Positions 1-12,609 are shown, counted from the stretch's first letter. The stretch is 64,000 nucleotides of DNA from Engraulis encrasicolus (GCF_034702125.1 NC_085878.1:19233588-19297587); one strand, 5' to 3'. Translations and numbers: made by a program. Notes: generated by a model not told the origin, from the sequence alone.

Positions 1-3000
1 AAATAAACACTTCCTCTGGCACACACTACACTACATCACTACACAGCACAAAAACACACACTAACGACCAACACACCATACACACAGTATATAGTAGCAT
101 AAAATGCCTACATGCCCCTGTTCAAATGTCAGGTTTTGGGGATTTTTTGTAAGAGTATATCAGCGTGGCACATGTTGATATGGCAATATTTGTTCACTCC
201 TCTTTGCAAAAGCCCTCCATATCTGACAGATTGCAAGTGCATCTCCTGTACACAGTCCTCCTCAGATACAAGATTGATCTTTTGGACTTTTGGAGTTCAG
301 ACCTGAATAACATTTGGGTGATCTGAGGAGGACTGTGCACATGAGATGTACTTGCAATCTGTACAATTTGAAGTTCTTTTTCAAAGAGGAGTGGACAAAT
401 ATTGCCACATCAACATGCGCCACCATGATAGACTCATACCAAAAAAAGACTAAGTGCTGTGATACAGTACAAGCCAACAAAGTATACATTTCAGGGTGTG
501 CATATTTATGAATTAAGTTTTTTATTTATTTATTTTAAATACCTAAGGACTAGCAACCAACCTGAACAAGAATGTACTCTGCTACTGTATAATACATAGT
601 CACAACCTTACAGGCTACTACGTCTACGGTATATCCTATAAGCAGGAAGACACAGAAAGACAGAGACGGCCAGTCAGACATAAACAGACAGATAGACAGA
701 TATTGGTAAATATCTCAGCACCTCTTCCCTCTCCATCTATAGCACCACCACACAACTCCCAGCACCACTTCCCCCATATCTCTCCTCCAACCCTGCATTG
801 ATTCTGTCTGTGGTGTGATATGCCTTGGCTGGCATGAGGTCCGACGCATCCGTGCAGCGGTGTCTGTCTGCCACTAAGTGACGCTCTGAGCTGAGCCGGC
901 GCGCATATTGATCAGAGCCGCCCCCACCAGGGGAGCTCACGGCATGCTGCTGTGCTATCGGTCACTATGGTGAAGACATTGCCAACGTCAACTGTGACCC
1001 TTAAAGTGATTCCAGTGCACCCTAGGGACGTAGAGAGCGGAGCCGAGCGGAGGGAGAGAGGGTAGTCTTCAGGTCTATAAGGACTAAGGACTGTCTAGTT
1101 CTCCCTGAGGATAAAGTGAAGCTGATGCAATGTAGTGAAGCCTTTGGTTGATTCAGACATTGGGCAAATCGACCATTTAAGGATATGTCAAACACATTTT
1201 GGGCTCTACTTTCATGATCAGAAGCACAAGTGTAATGTAGGTAGGCTATGTTCAATCCATATTTGCAATTTTGACAGTAGAAAATTGTGTTGACTATTGC
1301 TGCAGATGGGTCTGTCAACAGGCCTGTTCACTCTTTGCTTTGCTTAACAACATTATGATGTTATCGGATTATGACAGGGTCGTTACAATCTTGGAGACAG
1401 TAAGGTCATAACATCTCTCTAACGTCTCTCTGCAAAGGTGAAGAACATACATATCAGCTGCATAACTATTGGTAAACACACTTGCTTATGGGCCTGCTGC
1501 AATAAAAGCTTGTCAATTACTGATACATAGCTATGGCTTAAAGGGGCGTTCCTGCACGCATGTTTAAACAAGAGTTGCCATACTCTGAAAATAATAAATA
1601 AATATTTCACCAGGGAGTGAAACAGCCTGTTTTAAAGCTGTTATACATGAATTAAAGAGAGGGAGTTTTTGGACTTTAAAAGTTTCATGAAGTGCTAAAG
1701 TAAAATTTAAAAAAAAATGTTACTTAATTTATTGATGAAAAGTTTTATATGTAGTCTATAATTAATTGTAACACAGTGTTGTGAATTTTGCAATAATGAG
1801 CACTTGCTGAGTAATTTTTTTTAGGGTGAAATATTGCCACTTTACAATGGTCTTGACTTTGAAAAAAATAAGATGTTATATTAAGCCACGTTTAAATCCA
1901 ATCCCAAAAGGCTTTTGGGAAGAAGCAATTGCAAATTTACATCTGGCCTTTGCCTCATGACTCTTAAATAACAACAATGTGGGTTTAACATAGTTTCTTC
2001 AAATAGTGGAAGTAACAGCCATTTGTCACTGTGGTAATTGGAAAGTTCAGCACAGCAAATTTACTCATGCCATTGCACCCCTCACATATTGTACATGAGT
2101 AGAGAGCAGATAATGGTGCCTGGAGACCAAAGTGTGTGGGAATGGTACCATGTTTTCACTGTGCTTGGAACGTTAGTAGCCTAATCCTCCCCCCCTCCGA
2201 AGCCTCATACAGTATTGGTAGTGCTGAGCTATCGGACTGGTCCTGGAACTGGAGCGTTGACTAGAAGGTGGAGGGTTCATCCCTGAGTGGCGGACTGCAC
2301 AGGAACACCTCAGTTACACTCACTCAGGGTCCCTCAGGGGCAGGGGCAGAATTACGCACAGGCTTAGGGGTCCTGTGGCAGGATGCAATATTGAAAAAAA
2401 AAAACTTCTGTCATGTTGAATTCAGTTGATAGACATGGGATCCTTCATTCCTACCTTGAAATTGTAGCACAGTCTATGTAAATCTGTCAGCCTAGGGGCC
2501 CCAGAGCATCTTAATCCATCTCTGGGTACTGTGCTCACTCAGGGTCCTCCCTCCTCAGGGGCACGTCTGGCAGCTGGTGAATTCAAATCTTCTACCCTCT
2601 TGTCACAGGTGTTACCTCACCATTAACTTAACGGACAGGCCACCAGTGCTCTATATAGTTCTTTTTGTTCGATTTTAAGACAAAAAATATTTAAAGTCGA
2701 TAAGATAAAATCTCTTTTCCGACCGACAAAGACTTTTGGTGATACGATTTTTTCCCCAGGGCTTTTTGCTACATTTTGGAACAGCTGCATTTGGAAATCA
2801 GAACAGTAATCATGGCTCACCCCACTGGAAATAAAAGTTAAGTGTACATGTCTGAGAAGTCTGTGATGAAATATATGATTAAAAGTGTCAAGATGAAGAC
2901 AAAGACACTTTGGAGAAATGCACCCCTGAACACTTAAACTCACATTTGAAGAAGTTATACTCATATGCAACATTATTTGAGCACCTTCTCTTCCAGAGAA

Positions 3001-3060
3001 GTCACTTGGTAGTTATTCCGCAAGTACATTAGCAAACACATGTATACAGTGTGTGTTTGT
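1..3060. other. Non-coding sequence of copy A, first part
   Basis: Outside the hairpin 141-450 this is unique AT-rich DNA. Open frames of 60-116 codons show no domain and their counterparts in B (24606-27380) carry indels, so they are not conserved as coding. Confidence 0.7.
141..450. mobile_element. Hairpin (foldback) MITE, copy A
   Basis: The left arm (about 141-266) and right arm (about 321-450) are near-perfect reverse complements, for example AGTCCTCCTCAGAT against ATCTGAGGAGGACT, and GGCAATATTTGT against its complement. The spacer is about 55 bp. It is also in copy B. Confidence 0.8.
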
Positions 3061-3131
3061 GTCTGACACACACACGCACATACACACACACACACACACT
3101 AAAACCAACATTCAATAAGAATTCTTATCAG

Positions 3132-3261
<130 letters not shown>

Positions 3262-3848
3262 TCAACCCCATCTGGATGATGCAGCCTCTCCAGATGAATC
3301 AGCCAGCCCTGCCCAGCCCAGCCCAGCCTGCTATAGTATCCTGTAGCGGGAAGCAGAGCCTCATTCAGACCCAGTGGTGACGGTCAGTGGAGCAGAGCGC
3401 CTGCTAGAATGGTCTGCTCAGGGTCTGTCAGCTGGGTGCTGCTCCGCCATTGATTTTGACCCATGATTAAGTCACCCTCCAACCCCCCCACTGGGCCCCT
3501 GGTGCAGCCAGAGAATATGGAGCTCAGTCTGGGGAGCAGGGGGTGGTGGTGAGGTGGGGGTTCGTCATACTTCAATGAATACTGCCACTCCCACACCCCC
3601 CCTCACCCCGCGCCACCCTGAAACCCTTCACCATTACACAACACCCACACACTACAAAACTCACACACAAACCCAACAATAACACACATGCACACACACC
3701 AGAAAATCCCACTCCGCCCCCCTCCACCTCACATTAATCGATAGCTCCCGCAGCCCCCTGTATTTTTAGAAATCTCTCCAGCTCCTTTAAATCGGTTGAG
3801 TCGGTTCCAGCTGCCTCTTGGCAGACAGGCCATTCCGGAAGGATCAAA

Positions 3849-3974
3849 GAGAGAGAGAGGAGAGAGGCGGAAAGAGTGAGTGATGAGGGGGAAAAGAGAG
3901 AGAGATACAGTAAAGAGAGACAGAGAGAGAAGGGGAGTGAAAGAGAAACATTAAGAGAGAGAAAATAAGCATGT

Positions 3975-4063
<89 letters not shown>

Positions 4064-4145
4064 GGAGTGAAACAGAAACATTGAGAGGGGGAATGTAAAA
4101 GATAGAGAGAGACAGAGTGGGCAGAGAGAGAGAGGAAGTGAAAGA
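3849..4145. repeat. (GA)n-rich tract, copy A
   Basis: Purine-rich region with a pure GA core at 3982-4061 and imperfect GAGA flanks. The open frames across it are artefacts. Confidence 0.95.
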
Positions 4146-4266
4146 GCGATACAAACAAATCTGAGCACTCCAAAAAACTCCAAAATCCCTGTTTACTGAA
4201 CATTATCAAATATGATTACATAATGTAGCCAGACTAGCTAGTATAGTGCCATCACAATGCCTCTGG

Positions 4267-4373
4267 GGTGCCTTTCTCGAAACTGTAGTTGCTAACTATG
4301 TTAGCTACTTTGTTGTTTGCGATGCAAATTCCCATTGGCAACTATCCAACTACGCTTTCAAGAAACGCACCCA
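4267..4373. mobile_element. Short palindromic MITE, copy A
   Basis: GGGTGCCTTTCTCGAAACTG at the left and its approximate reverse complement (CTTTCAAGAAACGCACCC) at the right. The inner part repeats TTAGCTACTTTG/GTAGTTGC motifs. This is a typical short fish palindromic repeat. Confidence 0.65.
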
Positions 4374-4729
4374 AGACTGTTGGTGTGTGTGTAGCTTCAG
4401 AATCCCTTGGTGGAGTTAAGCAGAGCTACACCACACATGGAGGACTGGAATCCTGCCGGAATCTTCCATGTCTCGAGCCAGAACATTGCCGGAGCATTTA
4501 TTGTTTCAATATCAATGGCGGCTCACATTGAGGAGTCACAGGAGAGATTATAGGCTATATTGACTCATTAGAGAGATGAACAGAAAACGTTTTTGAAGGA
4601 ATTTGTTGGTGTAAGGAGGACGGACAAATGATAGGAAAAGCTAAAGAGAGTCGAGTAGAGTTAGATGATTCAAGCCTGTGCATTTCCTGGATCCATGCGA
4701 TGCCATGTGAACGCCCCTTCAGGAGACCT

Positions 4730-4770
4730 GCGGTTAGGACAGCTTTTGAGACCTGCGGTTAGGACAGCTT
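4730..4770 (+). repeat. Tandem duplication of about 24 bp
   Basis: GAGACCTGCGGTTAGGACAG occurs twice in a row directly left of the MITE at 4774. Copy B has a single degenerate version. Confidence 0.7.
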
Positions 4771-4773
4771 TAG

Positions 4774-5044
4774 CTCTTAGTGCAGATGGGGTTGCCGGCG
4801 GGTTTATTCACTATTTGCTGAAAATACACAACTACATCATAACAACTTTGCTATGACAGTAGAGAAAGCCTTAAGTAACATATTAAGAGATAGCCATTAC
4901 CATTTTGGTGACAGTAAGGTTATAACATAGGCTCTGCGCTAAGGGGTATGGCTCCCTGTAATGTCATAGCAATGTTCTTATGATGTAGTTAAGCATTTTC
5001 AGCAAGTGAATAGGGTCGCCGGTGACCCCAGCTGCGCTAAGGGG
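4774..5044. mobile_element. MITE with ~85-bp inverted ends (copy A only)
   Basis: The left arm (GCAGATGGGGTTGCCGGCG, then ACTACATCATAACAACTTTGC) is matched in reverse complement by 4965-5044. Right flank TTAA at 5045-5048 and left flank TTTA suggest a TTAA-type target. Copy B lacks it near 29130. GACAGTAAGGTTATAACAT inside resembles 1392-1412, which may be a relic of the same family. Confidence 0.75.
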
Positions 5045-5836
5045 TTAAGGTTGACAATATCTGGAGTTACCATGGCACTTATGACGGTAGCACTCATCTT
5101 ATGCAAGCCATTATCAAATGCCACAGAAAGAGAAGAAGGCGGTGACAAAACTCCCTTAGGAGACCGAACTTGAGCACACTCCTTTGCAATGGGTGGGCGC
5201 AGTTTGAATCATCTAAGAAAATCTTTGGTAAAGACATGCATTCTGAAGGCGAAGGCAACATGTGCTCTCCCAGACATAAGCTCACGAAGCTGTGTGGAAC
5301 TACTGCACAGGTAGGCAGAGAATCAGGCCCCCTCGCAGTGCCTTGCACCTTGCATGGTGTGGCCACTTCTGTTGCATTTTACTCCACTAGTGCCAGTACC
5401 GTCACAATATATTTCTTGAACACTGAGTGAAGCCGGCGCCCAGCTGCTACATTTTACCTCATCTGTCAGAAAGTAACATAATGCCCATTGACGGTATCCA
5501 CAGTCTTTTGCAGTACATGGGACAAAATGGAAAAGAAAAGTCTGACCCACCAGGATACAAATAATGACCACATGAAGAAAGGAGGTTCGACTGGATGGAA
5601 GCAGAGTTTGGGGTATCACCAGCCCTCCGTGTACATGTCTGCTGAGCACTGAGTCCTACTGTGGCCAGGAGGTGTAGCCACTGCCAGGCAGGAGGCTGCA
5701 AGACTGCCAGGAGTTCACTTCAGCCTTCCTTCTTCAAAGACAGACTTGACAAAGCAAGCATCTCCAAGCCAGACAGGTGGCCATTCAAACTTTTATTCAC
5801 TGTGGAAGGTAGGCCAGAGAGAGCATACTTACCCAA

Positions 5837-5903
5837 ATGCACACACACACACACACACAAGCATGGACGTGCTCACGCACGCACGCACACACGCACGCAC
5901 GCA

Positions 5904-5997
<94 letters not shown>
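5837..5997. repeat. (CA)n with (CACG)n segment
   Basis: CA run, then a GCACGCACGCAC variant segment, then about 90 bp of pure CA. Confidence 0.97.
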
Positions 5998-5998
<1 letters not shown>

Positions 5999-6298
5999 GG
6001 AAATACTGGTACCTGGAGATCTGGGGGTGAACACAGAAAGAAAGAGTGTGTGGGGTTGTTTCCCAAACACCACCACCATCTTGGGATGTGAGCCATCCGA
6101 AGCAATGGCTCCTGACAATTTTCGCAGTAGCTTCTTGCAAACAACCTCTCCAGGGAGCTCCATAGTGCACTGAGTAAAATATTTATTTTCTCTTTCCCAT
6201 TCACCTTCCATTCTCTAGTAGTAACAGACAGTTGTTGCACGGCATGCTATAACACTGTGTGTTTACCTCATGTGCAATCCACCAAAGCTTTTGAATAC

Positions 6299-6331
6299 TC
6301 ACTCACTTCACTCACTCACTCACTCACTCAC
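6299..6331. repeat. (ACTC)n tetranucleotide
   Basis: About eight ACTC units, in the A-specific block. Confidence 0.85.
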
Positions 6332-7003
6332 ATATGCTCGTGTTGTGCCTCTCTCACATTTTCCGCCGACCTGATGCTCCCTTGAATTCCAGATCAGATT
6401 GAGCTTGACAAGCACATCCACGACGGCGGAGCTAAAAGCAATCATTCCCCCTCCGCTCTAGCAAGGAGGCAATGCAGCTTGACTGCATATGCATGTGGTC
6501 TGTGCAGTGTGCGGTGGAAACATCTCTCATGGCCAATATTTGCACCTCAAAGAGGAGAGGACTGCGAGGACCTAAAGAGCTGTCTGACCCTGTAAATTCA
6601 GCCCGATCACAGAGTGTGTGGTCTGTCAAATTCTTCTGCTTTAAAAAATAAATAAATTGTTTGCTAAGGGAAGAAGCCCTGGATGCAACAGGGAAACGCC
6701 AGACGTGCATGCATGAATACTTAAAACCACTTGTGTCCCTGTGGAAGATCCATAGCCACTCCTGCAGTATGTCTGTACCAGATTATTCAACAACCATAGC
6801 GTGTGATAGACCCCTGATAAGTTATGCATTACAATTAAAAATATATAATATTAAAGAATATATATAATAATAATATTAATTATTGTCTCATATAAGCTGC
6901 ACTGCTGCCTTAAGTTTGTAAGTAACTCAATGTGAGGCTTATATTTGTGTCAACTATTTGTGGAAACTTACTTTTTAAAGATTAACTGGCTGGAAAGTTT
7001 TAG

Positions 7004-7474
7004 AGTGTAGTACCAGTCAAAAGTTTTAGAACACCCTATTTTTCCAGATATTTATTGCACTTGAAGTTATAGACATCCAATAGCTTGACATGGTACAAAG
7101 GTCAGTTCTAAACAGCTATGTGGCAGGGGATTATGGATAGCTTCTCGCCCAGTAAATTGGTGTAGAACACAGCTTGCTGTCAAAGGTCTCTACTTTGATA
7201 AGTCAAGAGTTTAGATTACATTTATATTTCCCCTATTCTCTCCTTAGCTTTGAATAATACTTAATATAATTCCTTGTAATGTAGGCCTACTGTCTAGAAA
7301 TTCATTCCACAGTTACTTTTTCAAACATTTAACAGCTGATTTGTTATTTACATTCATTTCAGAGAGCAATGACACAATAAGCTGTGCTTAAATTAGAAGT
7401 CATTAAATATGCTGAAGTCTCCAGAAAATGTATGGAGGGGTGGTGTTCCAAAACTTTTGACCTGTAGTGTGATT
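7004..7474. mobile_element. Tc1-like remnant, AGTCAAAAGTTTTAGAACACC ends (A)
   Basis: Left CAGTCAAAAGTTTTAGAACACC-type end (about 7013) and right end GGTGTTCCAAAACTTTTGACC (7442) form the inverted repeat of fish Tc1-like elements. No transposase remains. In copy B the left end is missing and only the right end (about 31780-31815) survives. Confidence 0.65.
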
Positions 7475-8734
7475 ATTTACAATAATAGCTATAGTTTCAT
7501 GTCATTTAGCTGTGATGTTTCACGCAGGAGATCTGTTCATGTGAAGTTCAGACAATCATCACCACTGTCTCCAGCTAAGGCAGCATCATGCTCCGTCTAG
7601 TGATGCAGTGATGTTTTTGACCCACTGTGTTGAAACAAAAGGCCTGTCCTCAGTTACCCACAATGCAGTGCGTCTACTCTACCCCGGCACAGCAAGCGAG
7701 CTCTTTGAGCTGCCACGGTTGTCGCAGCCTAACCAGAAGGGCTAATTTAAAACCCATTTGAAGCCAAGCAGTGCAGCAGCCCTGGGAGGTGCTGGGTAGA
7801 CGAGTCAGGCAGAGAGAGAAACCACTTTTCTTTTGACAAACGTTTGCTGCCCCTAGCTTACAGATTCTGTTTTAGACAGGCGTGCCCCCAGCATAACACA
7901 ACTCCTGCTTAGCATGCAGATAGTGACGTCTCGTAAAACTCGGGCAAGCTGGCACTATAGACAAGCCTGTCTCCAGCAGCCCAAACGTCTTGTGGAGTCA
8001 CTGAAGATTCTCACATATCAGCCAAATCTGCTGTTCACCATCCTCACAAAACACAAGATGTGGGAAATTAGTAAGACCCTAACATATGTTATTACATTGT
8101 GTACTGCCTGAGTAGTGAAACGTGTTGTGACACATTAGTAGTTGTAGGCCTATGTCATGGGCAAATTTATACAGGCTGATATGTGTAAGATACAATGTGT
8201 AGTGACGCATAATGGTTTCTGCATGAAGATGATCAAAGCATGCATGCATGTGCAATGTCCATTTGTAGTATTTTGTGGCATCATTTACAGTCTGTCATCG
8301 TCTGCAGTCTCTGTCCTTCAAATCCCTCCAAAAACCTTACAACCACAGAACTAAAACACCCAAAAAGTATTTGTTTATAAAAGTTGTTGGGCCTAATACT
8401 TGTTCAAACTCTTCCGTATATCCGTTTTAATGAAGCCAATTAATGCTAGCATATTTGTTGCAGACTTTCTGCTTTTTGTTGTTTTATAGGGTCCTTTAAG
8501 CCTGATTTCAGCACATTTGACTTCGTTATGAGCAAACAACACATACCATAGCCTTTAATTTCCCCTCATTAAGCCTGAAAACTTTTCTTGATGTGAATAA
8601 CATCCACTCAGCCCTGCTGTCAAAAGTGGGAAAATTTGCTGAACCCTCTAAAAAGCTGCACAAAACAGTGCTAAATATGATTGCCCCTCCCTGCCCTGTG
8701 TGGTATGCAGATCATTATTCAAACATGTGCACCC

Positions 8735-8738
<4 letters not shown>

Positions 8739-8776
<38 letters not shown>
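8739..8776. repeat. (GA)n, copy A
   Basis: Pure GA; the B counterpart is 33090-33147, interrupted by GGGG. Confidence 0.95.
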
Positions 8777-8778
<2 letters not shown>

Positions 8779-9190
8779 CAGGGGCCTTGCGTAACGTAAT
8801 CCCTTTGAGGTGGGCTACTGTATGGCCATCCCCAGATGAATATTTCATAAATAGTCTCTACATCTGTCATGCTCCCGATCCTCCTCCATCCCCAAAACAT
8901 ATCCGCTCCTCTTGTCTGAATGCCCTTCACTTAACTTATGCCTCCGAGTGTCTCCAACTGTGGAGGGAAAGCAGCTGCTTTACGGGAAGCGAAAATGTCG
9001 ATGACCAAAACCCGCTTCATCAATCGGTCCACACCCCCGCACCTGCTTTGGTCAGCTTGAGCCAATGTCCGCCAACACACTGTCATGGGTCGGCATCCAG
9101 GATTGGCCTCGGGGAGACATAGGGCCCGGGCACTTTTGGCTTAAAGGGGCCCCTCATAATTAGTGGCAAAGAACTGACTCACCGGTTGCC

Positions 9191-9305
9191 CCCGCACCCT
9201 CGTGGGCCCCTATTTTCAGAAATGTAAAACAAAAAATATGTATATACACACTGTATGAATATATTTTTCCACATTTCTGAAAATAGGGGTCCACGAGGGT
9301 GCAGG
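9191..9305. repeat. Hairpin with 35-bp arms (copy A)
   Basis: CACCCTCGTGGGCCCCTATTTT at 9195-9216 is repeated in reverse complement at 9280-9302 with one substitution and one added base. The loop is about 45 bp. It lies in the 688-bp block absent from copy B. GAGGGTGCAGGGCCCAC near 50269 is a related fragment. Confidence 0.8.
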
Positions 9306-9561
9306 GTCCAGCCCTGCCGGCATCTCCATGTTGCGGACAGGGCAGCATCCGGGGAGACAGAGAAGACACAGCCTGATGGATTCTCCTGCAGCTCCAGGCA
9401 TCAACTCCTCCCTCCCTCTCTCCCTCTCCTGGCTTTGCAGCGGGGCAGGCGGAGGAGGAGGAACAACTAATATGGCTTATCCCTGGCCGCGGGTGGGAGG
9501 AGCGGAAGCAGCTGAGCTCATTACGGCTAAACTCCTCAGATTCAACTTCATTCACTCTCTT

Positions 9562-9606
9562 GTGGAGCACAATAAAAACCCTCCACACCACACCCCCATC
9601 CCTTTC
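9562..9606 (+). repeat. 45-bp segment copied at 12371
   Basis: Identical over 45 bp to 12371-12415 (starts GTGGAGCACAATAAAAACCC). Confidence 0.9.
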
Positions 9607-10421
9607 CCCTTCCACCAGCCCCAGCCCCAGCCACTTCGCCGGTCTTTGTAGGGTGGAAGGAGGGAGAGCCGCTGGGATTTGAACGCCCACGTCAGATTTT
9701 CACGACACCGATCCATCCAGGGCCCCTTTGCGTCTCCTAGTAAGGCGTTGATTTGGGAGCCCCTTCACGCTCTCCCAGCACAGGTCTTAATGCAGCATTG
9801 GGAGGGCTTAACACATGTCGGGGCTACTAAAACCTTGGAAGAAATAGAAAAATGCATTATTCTAAAGCGCGGCCAGAGAGGTGTAACGTCGTAGCAATGC
9901 GGGGGCTGAAATAGACCTCGCAGGGGAGTCGCGGGGGCAGATGGTGCTGGGATCCTTGGCAATCTCATTCTAGAATTCACACAGACAGAGCTTATTATTT
10001 CATAGATGACAAATGACAGTTTGGGGAGCTATCTGGCGGATTTAATAAGCTGTTTTGATTTATGGTGCATTCAACAGTGAGGGCTAAGGCCTAAAAATAT
10101 GTCCAAACAACCCTGCATGCAGCCCTAACTTCACCCCCACGCACATGTCACGCTGACAAGGGCAAAGGAAATGGGCAGGAATGAATGGCGGAGACAGAAT
10201 GTGCAGCAGGGTTTGAGAGAGTTGGAAGCTCAACAAATACCCAACTTTCTTCTTTCTTGGTCTGCCTCTGTGTGATCTTCACATACAATTTCAGTTCAAA
10301 CCGAAGGAGTAATTTACATAAGCAAGTTACGTCTTTTTACACGACTATTTATATCTTTGAATTCCCCTTACATACAGTAACCAGACAGAAAATACATTGA
10401 GAAAAGCGAGTTAAGTGTTAA

Positions 10422-10780
10422 AGGGACACTGTGCAGGAAATGGTCAAAAAAGGTACTGCAACTATGTTGCTCATTGAAACTGGGCTGCCTATTACCAAAT
10501 TTGATCTTTACTTGAAAGTTTACGGAGTAATACACATATATTTTCTAGTACGGTCCAAGTACAGTCATTTTTGCAGCCAAAAATGGCAATTTTTGGAAAT
10601 TCAAAATGGCGGACCATGGAGAAGATCCCCCTTTTCATGTGTGAAAAGTGCAATTTTTCCAGTCATAATGAATACTTGGAATTTGATGCTGGTGGTAAGT
10701 ATTCATGAAAAAGGTAACATTAGTGAATGGGCAGCATGAATTCTGGAAATAAACAACTAAAAATCTCACACAGTGTCCCT
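10422..10780. mobile_element. TTAA-flanked MITE (Kolobok/piggyBac-like, copy A only)
   Basis: Inverted ends AGGGACACTGTG and CACAGTGTCCCT lie directly inside TTAA at 10418-10421 and 10781-10784. Copy B has the undisrupted site as GTAAGGTTTGTGG near 34268. TTAA targets are typical of piggyBac and Kolobok elements, and the AGGG start fits Kolobok better. It is 359 bp with no transposase. Confidence 0.85.
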
Positions 10781-11426
10781 TTAAGGTTTCTGGATGGTGG
10801 TGTACAGTAAATAGGTCATGAAACAGCTGTTGGACACATCTCACGGTGGTGATTTATTTCTGCAAGCTGAGCTTCTCCTTCTCACGGTGCCATCTCCGTG
10901 TTGCTTGGAACAATGGGAGCGAATGGGCCCCATCCATCTTAAATGGCTTTGCGGGACAAATTGCTCCTTCAGTAAAATGGCTGTAGAACAGCAGAGAAAC
11001 ACAGAAATGCCTCTCTCACTCTCGCTCTCTCATCCCATTCACATCTTTACAGGCTTTATCCTGAGATCATGCTGATACAAAAGGGGATTGCACAACAAGA
11101 GACCATGTTGAGGAAAACAGATTTTTTACTATGAGAAACTTTCAAAACCAATATTGAACCACAAATGACTTAATAATGAATTACTGATTGGGGATATTAG
11201 GGACAGTAGACTTTTTTTTTACAGCCAGATATATTGTGTGAAACATAAAAGACAGTAAAGTGATTGAAAATGACAAAGGGGATGATGTTCAAACAAAGAA
11301 AAACCAACAAGACCCACATCACATTGGTCACCAAGGAAAAGAAAAGGTAGGCACAATAGAACAATCAAACTTCAAAAGGCAATGACATTTCAAAAACTAA
11401 AAGAAAACCCCCACAATTTTCGAGGA

Positions 11427-11695
11427 GTAGAATCCCTTAAAGAAGGGCACACTGCCGCTGACACAGCACCTGAGGCCGACCTCAACCATGCCCTCACCAT
11501 GGAGACCAAAGAGGAATTGGTTAGGTGGAGAAAAACAAGTAGAGTTTCCAATAGCCAAGAGCAAGAGGAATCGCTCCAGTATAAACGAGCAGTTCAGAGG
11601 GGGAGAAAATGAAGATTTGCAGACTATAAATGGATGACACAGCAAAGTATGGTGGAGAGACCATGAGGTGGCTTGAAGGGACAAAAATAGATGGG
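11427..11695. other. ~270-bp block present in A, absent in B
   Basis: B reads TTTCGAGGAGCAGGCTCATTTTTATGG at about 34906-34932, joining sequences that lie about 270 bp apart in A. No terminal repeats are visible, so a deletion in B is likely. Confidence 0.65.
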
Positions 11696-12245
11696 GCTCA
11701 TTTTTATGGATGGCCCTTGGTAGAAGTGGGGGAGGAAGGGAAGTCTGTGCAAGTTTAAGTGTGTGATGCGGCTGCATTTCCTTGCATTGTCCTATGGTTG
11801 GTTACCAAGGCTCAACTGGCTAAAGTCCTGGTCTAAGCCTTCGCCCCCCAGTGCAGCAATTCGCACAGTAAATTCAAAGTAAATAGCTGGATTAAGGAAG
11901 GGGTTGGGAGCTATTGCCAGCACTCACTCAGTTATTCTCTGCAGAGACTTGGGAGCTCAACTTTCTTATATGGCTGTGCATCACACCCTCCTACCTTTCC
12001 CCTCAACCTATGTCACTCAACTCTCTCTATCCACAGCTTCCTGCTCACTTTACCTTTCCTCCATAGTTAATACCGTCTTCCCTCCGCCGACACCTTCCTC
12101 CAAATGAATAATTATGGGCCGAGCTGAGCAGTGCTCTGCCGAGTGTGAAGGCGCTCGGCGAGGAGAAGTGAGACGACCGGGTCCCTGATGAGGTGGAGCT
12201 GAGAAGGGCCACGCTACAGTTCACTCCTCACCATGCCACCCACAG

Positions 12246-12262
12246 AAAGAGGGAAAGAGAGG

Positions 12263-12341
<79 letters not shown>
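12246..12341. repeat. (GA)n, copy A
   Basis: Imperfect GA start and pure GA from about 12264. B counterpart 35440-35513. Confidence 0.97.
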
Positions 12342-12343
<2 letters not shown>

Positions 12344-12370
12344 TAAGTAGGAAAAGAGAAACAATATTAG

Positions 12371-12415
12371 GTGGAGCACAATAAAAACCCTCCACACCAC
12401 ACCCCCATCCCTTTC
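12371..12415 (+). repeat. 45-bp copy of 9562-9606 (A only)
   Basis: A perfect 45-bp copy inserted between TATTAG and ATGGTGGAGAG. Copy B reads ATTAGGGAGAACATGGTGG there, without it. It looks like a templated insertion made during break repair. Confidence 0.85.
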
Positions 12416-12609
12416 ATGGTGGAGAGAGGGTGAAGAAGATGAATCTGTAAAGAGATATAGTGAGAAAAAGGGAGAGAAGGAGAAAGGCCGGAGATATGTT
12501 TGTTGTGTGCATGTAATTTTGCATGTAACCGCCTGCGTCCGAGTGCACATACGTACTTCCTTCAGGACGACTGGAGCAGTTAACACGATAGTGGAGGTAT
12601 CTTCTAGGG

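Larger units (their letters stand above)
5833..7090. other. A-specific replacement block
   Basis: Left and right flanks match B (AGAGAGCATACTTA at about 5820 and GGTACAAAGGTCA at 7094), but the 1.26 kb between does not match the 0.59 kb in B. Contains the 5837-5997 CA/CACG array, an (ACTC)n run at 6299-6331, and otherwise unique DNA. No gene recognised. Confidence 0.7.
9005..9690. other. Block present in A, absent in B
   Basis: B jumps from GTTGATGACCA to GATTTTCACGACACC (33535-33550), whereas A has about 690 bp between the same words. It holds the hairpin 9191-9305, GC-rich unique sequence and the 45-bp source segment at 9562-9606. It may be a deletion in B or an insertion in A. No gene seen. 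Confidence 0.75.

Noticed and set aside
3734..4209. Open frames of repeated Ser-Leu or Arg-Glu
   Set aside because: They are translations of (GA)n arrays; the same holds for about 12221-12856, 17601-17951, 28140-28556, 41046-41382 and 61192-61780.
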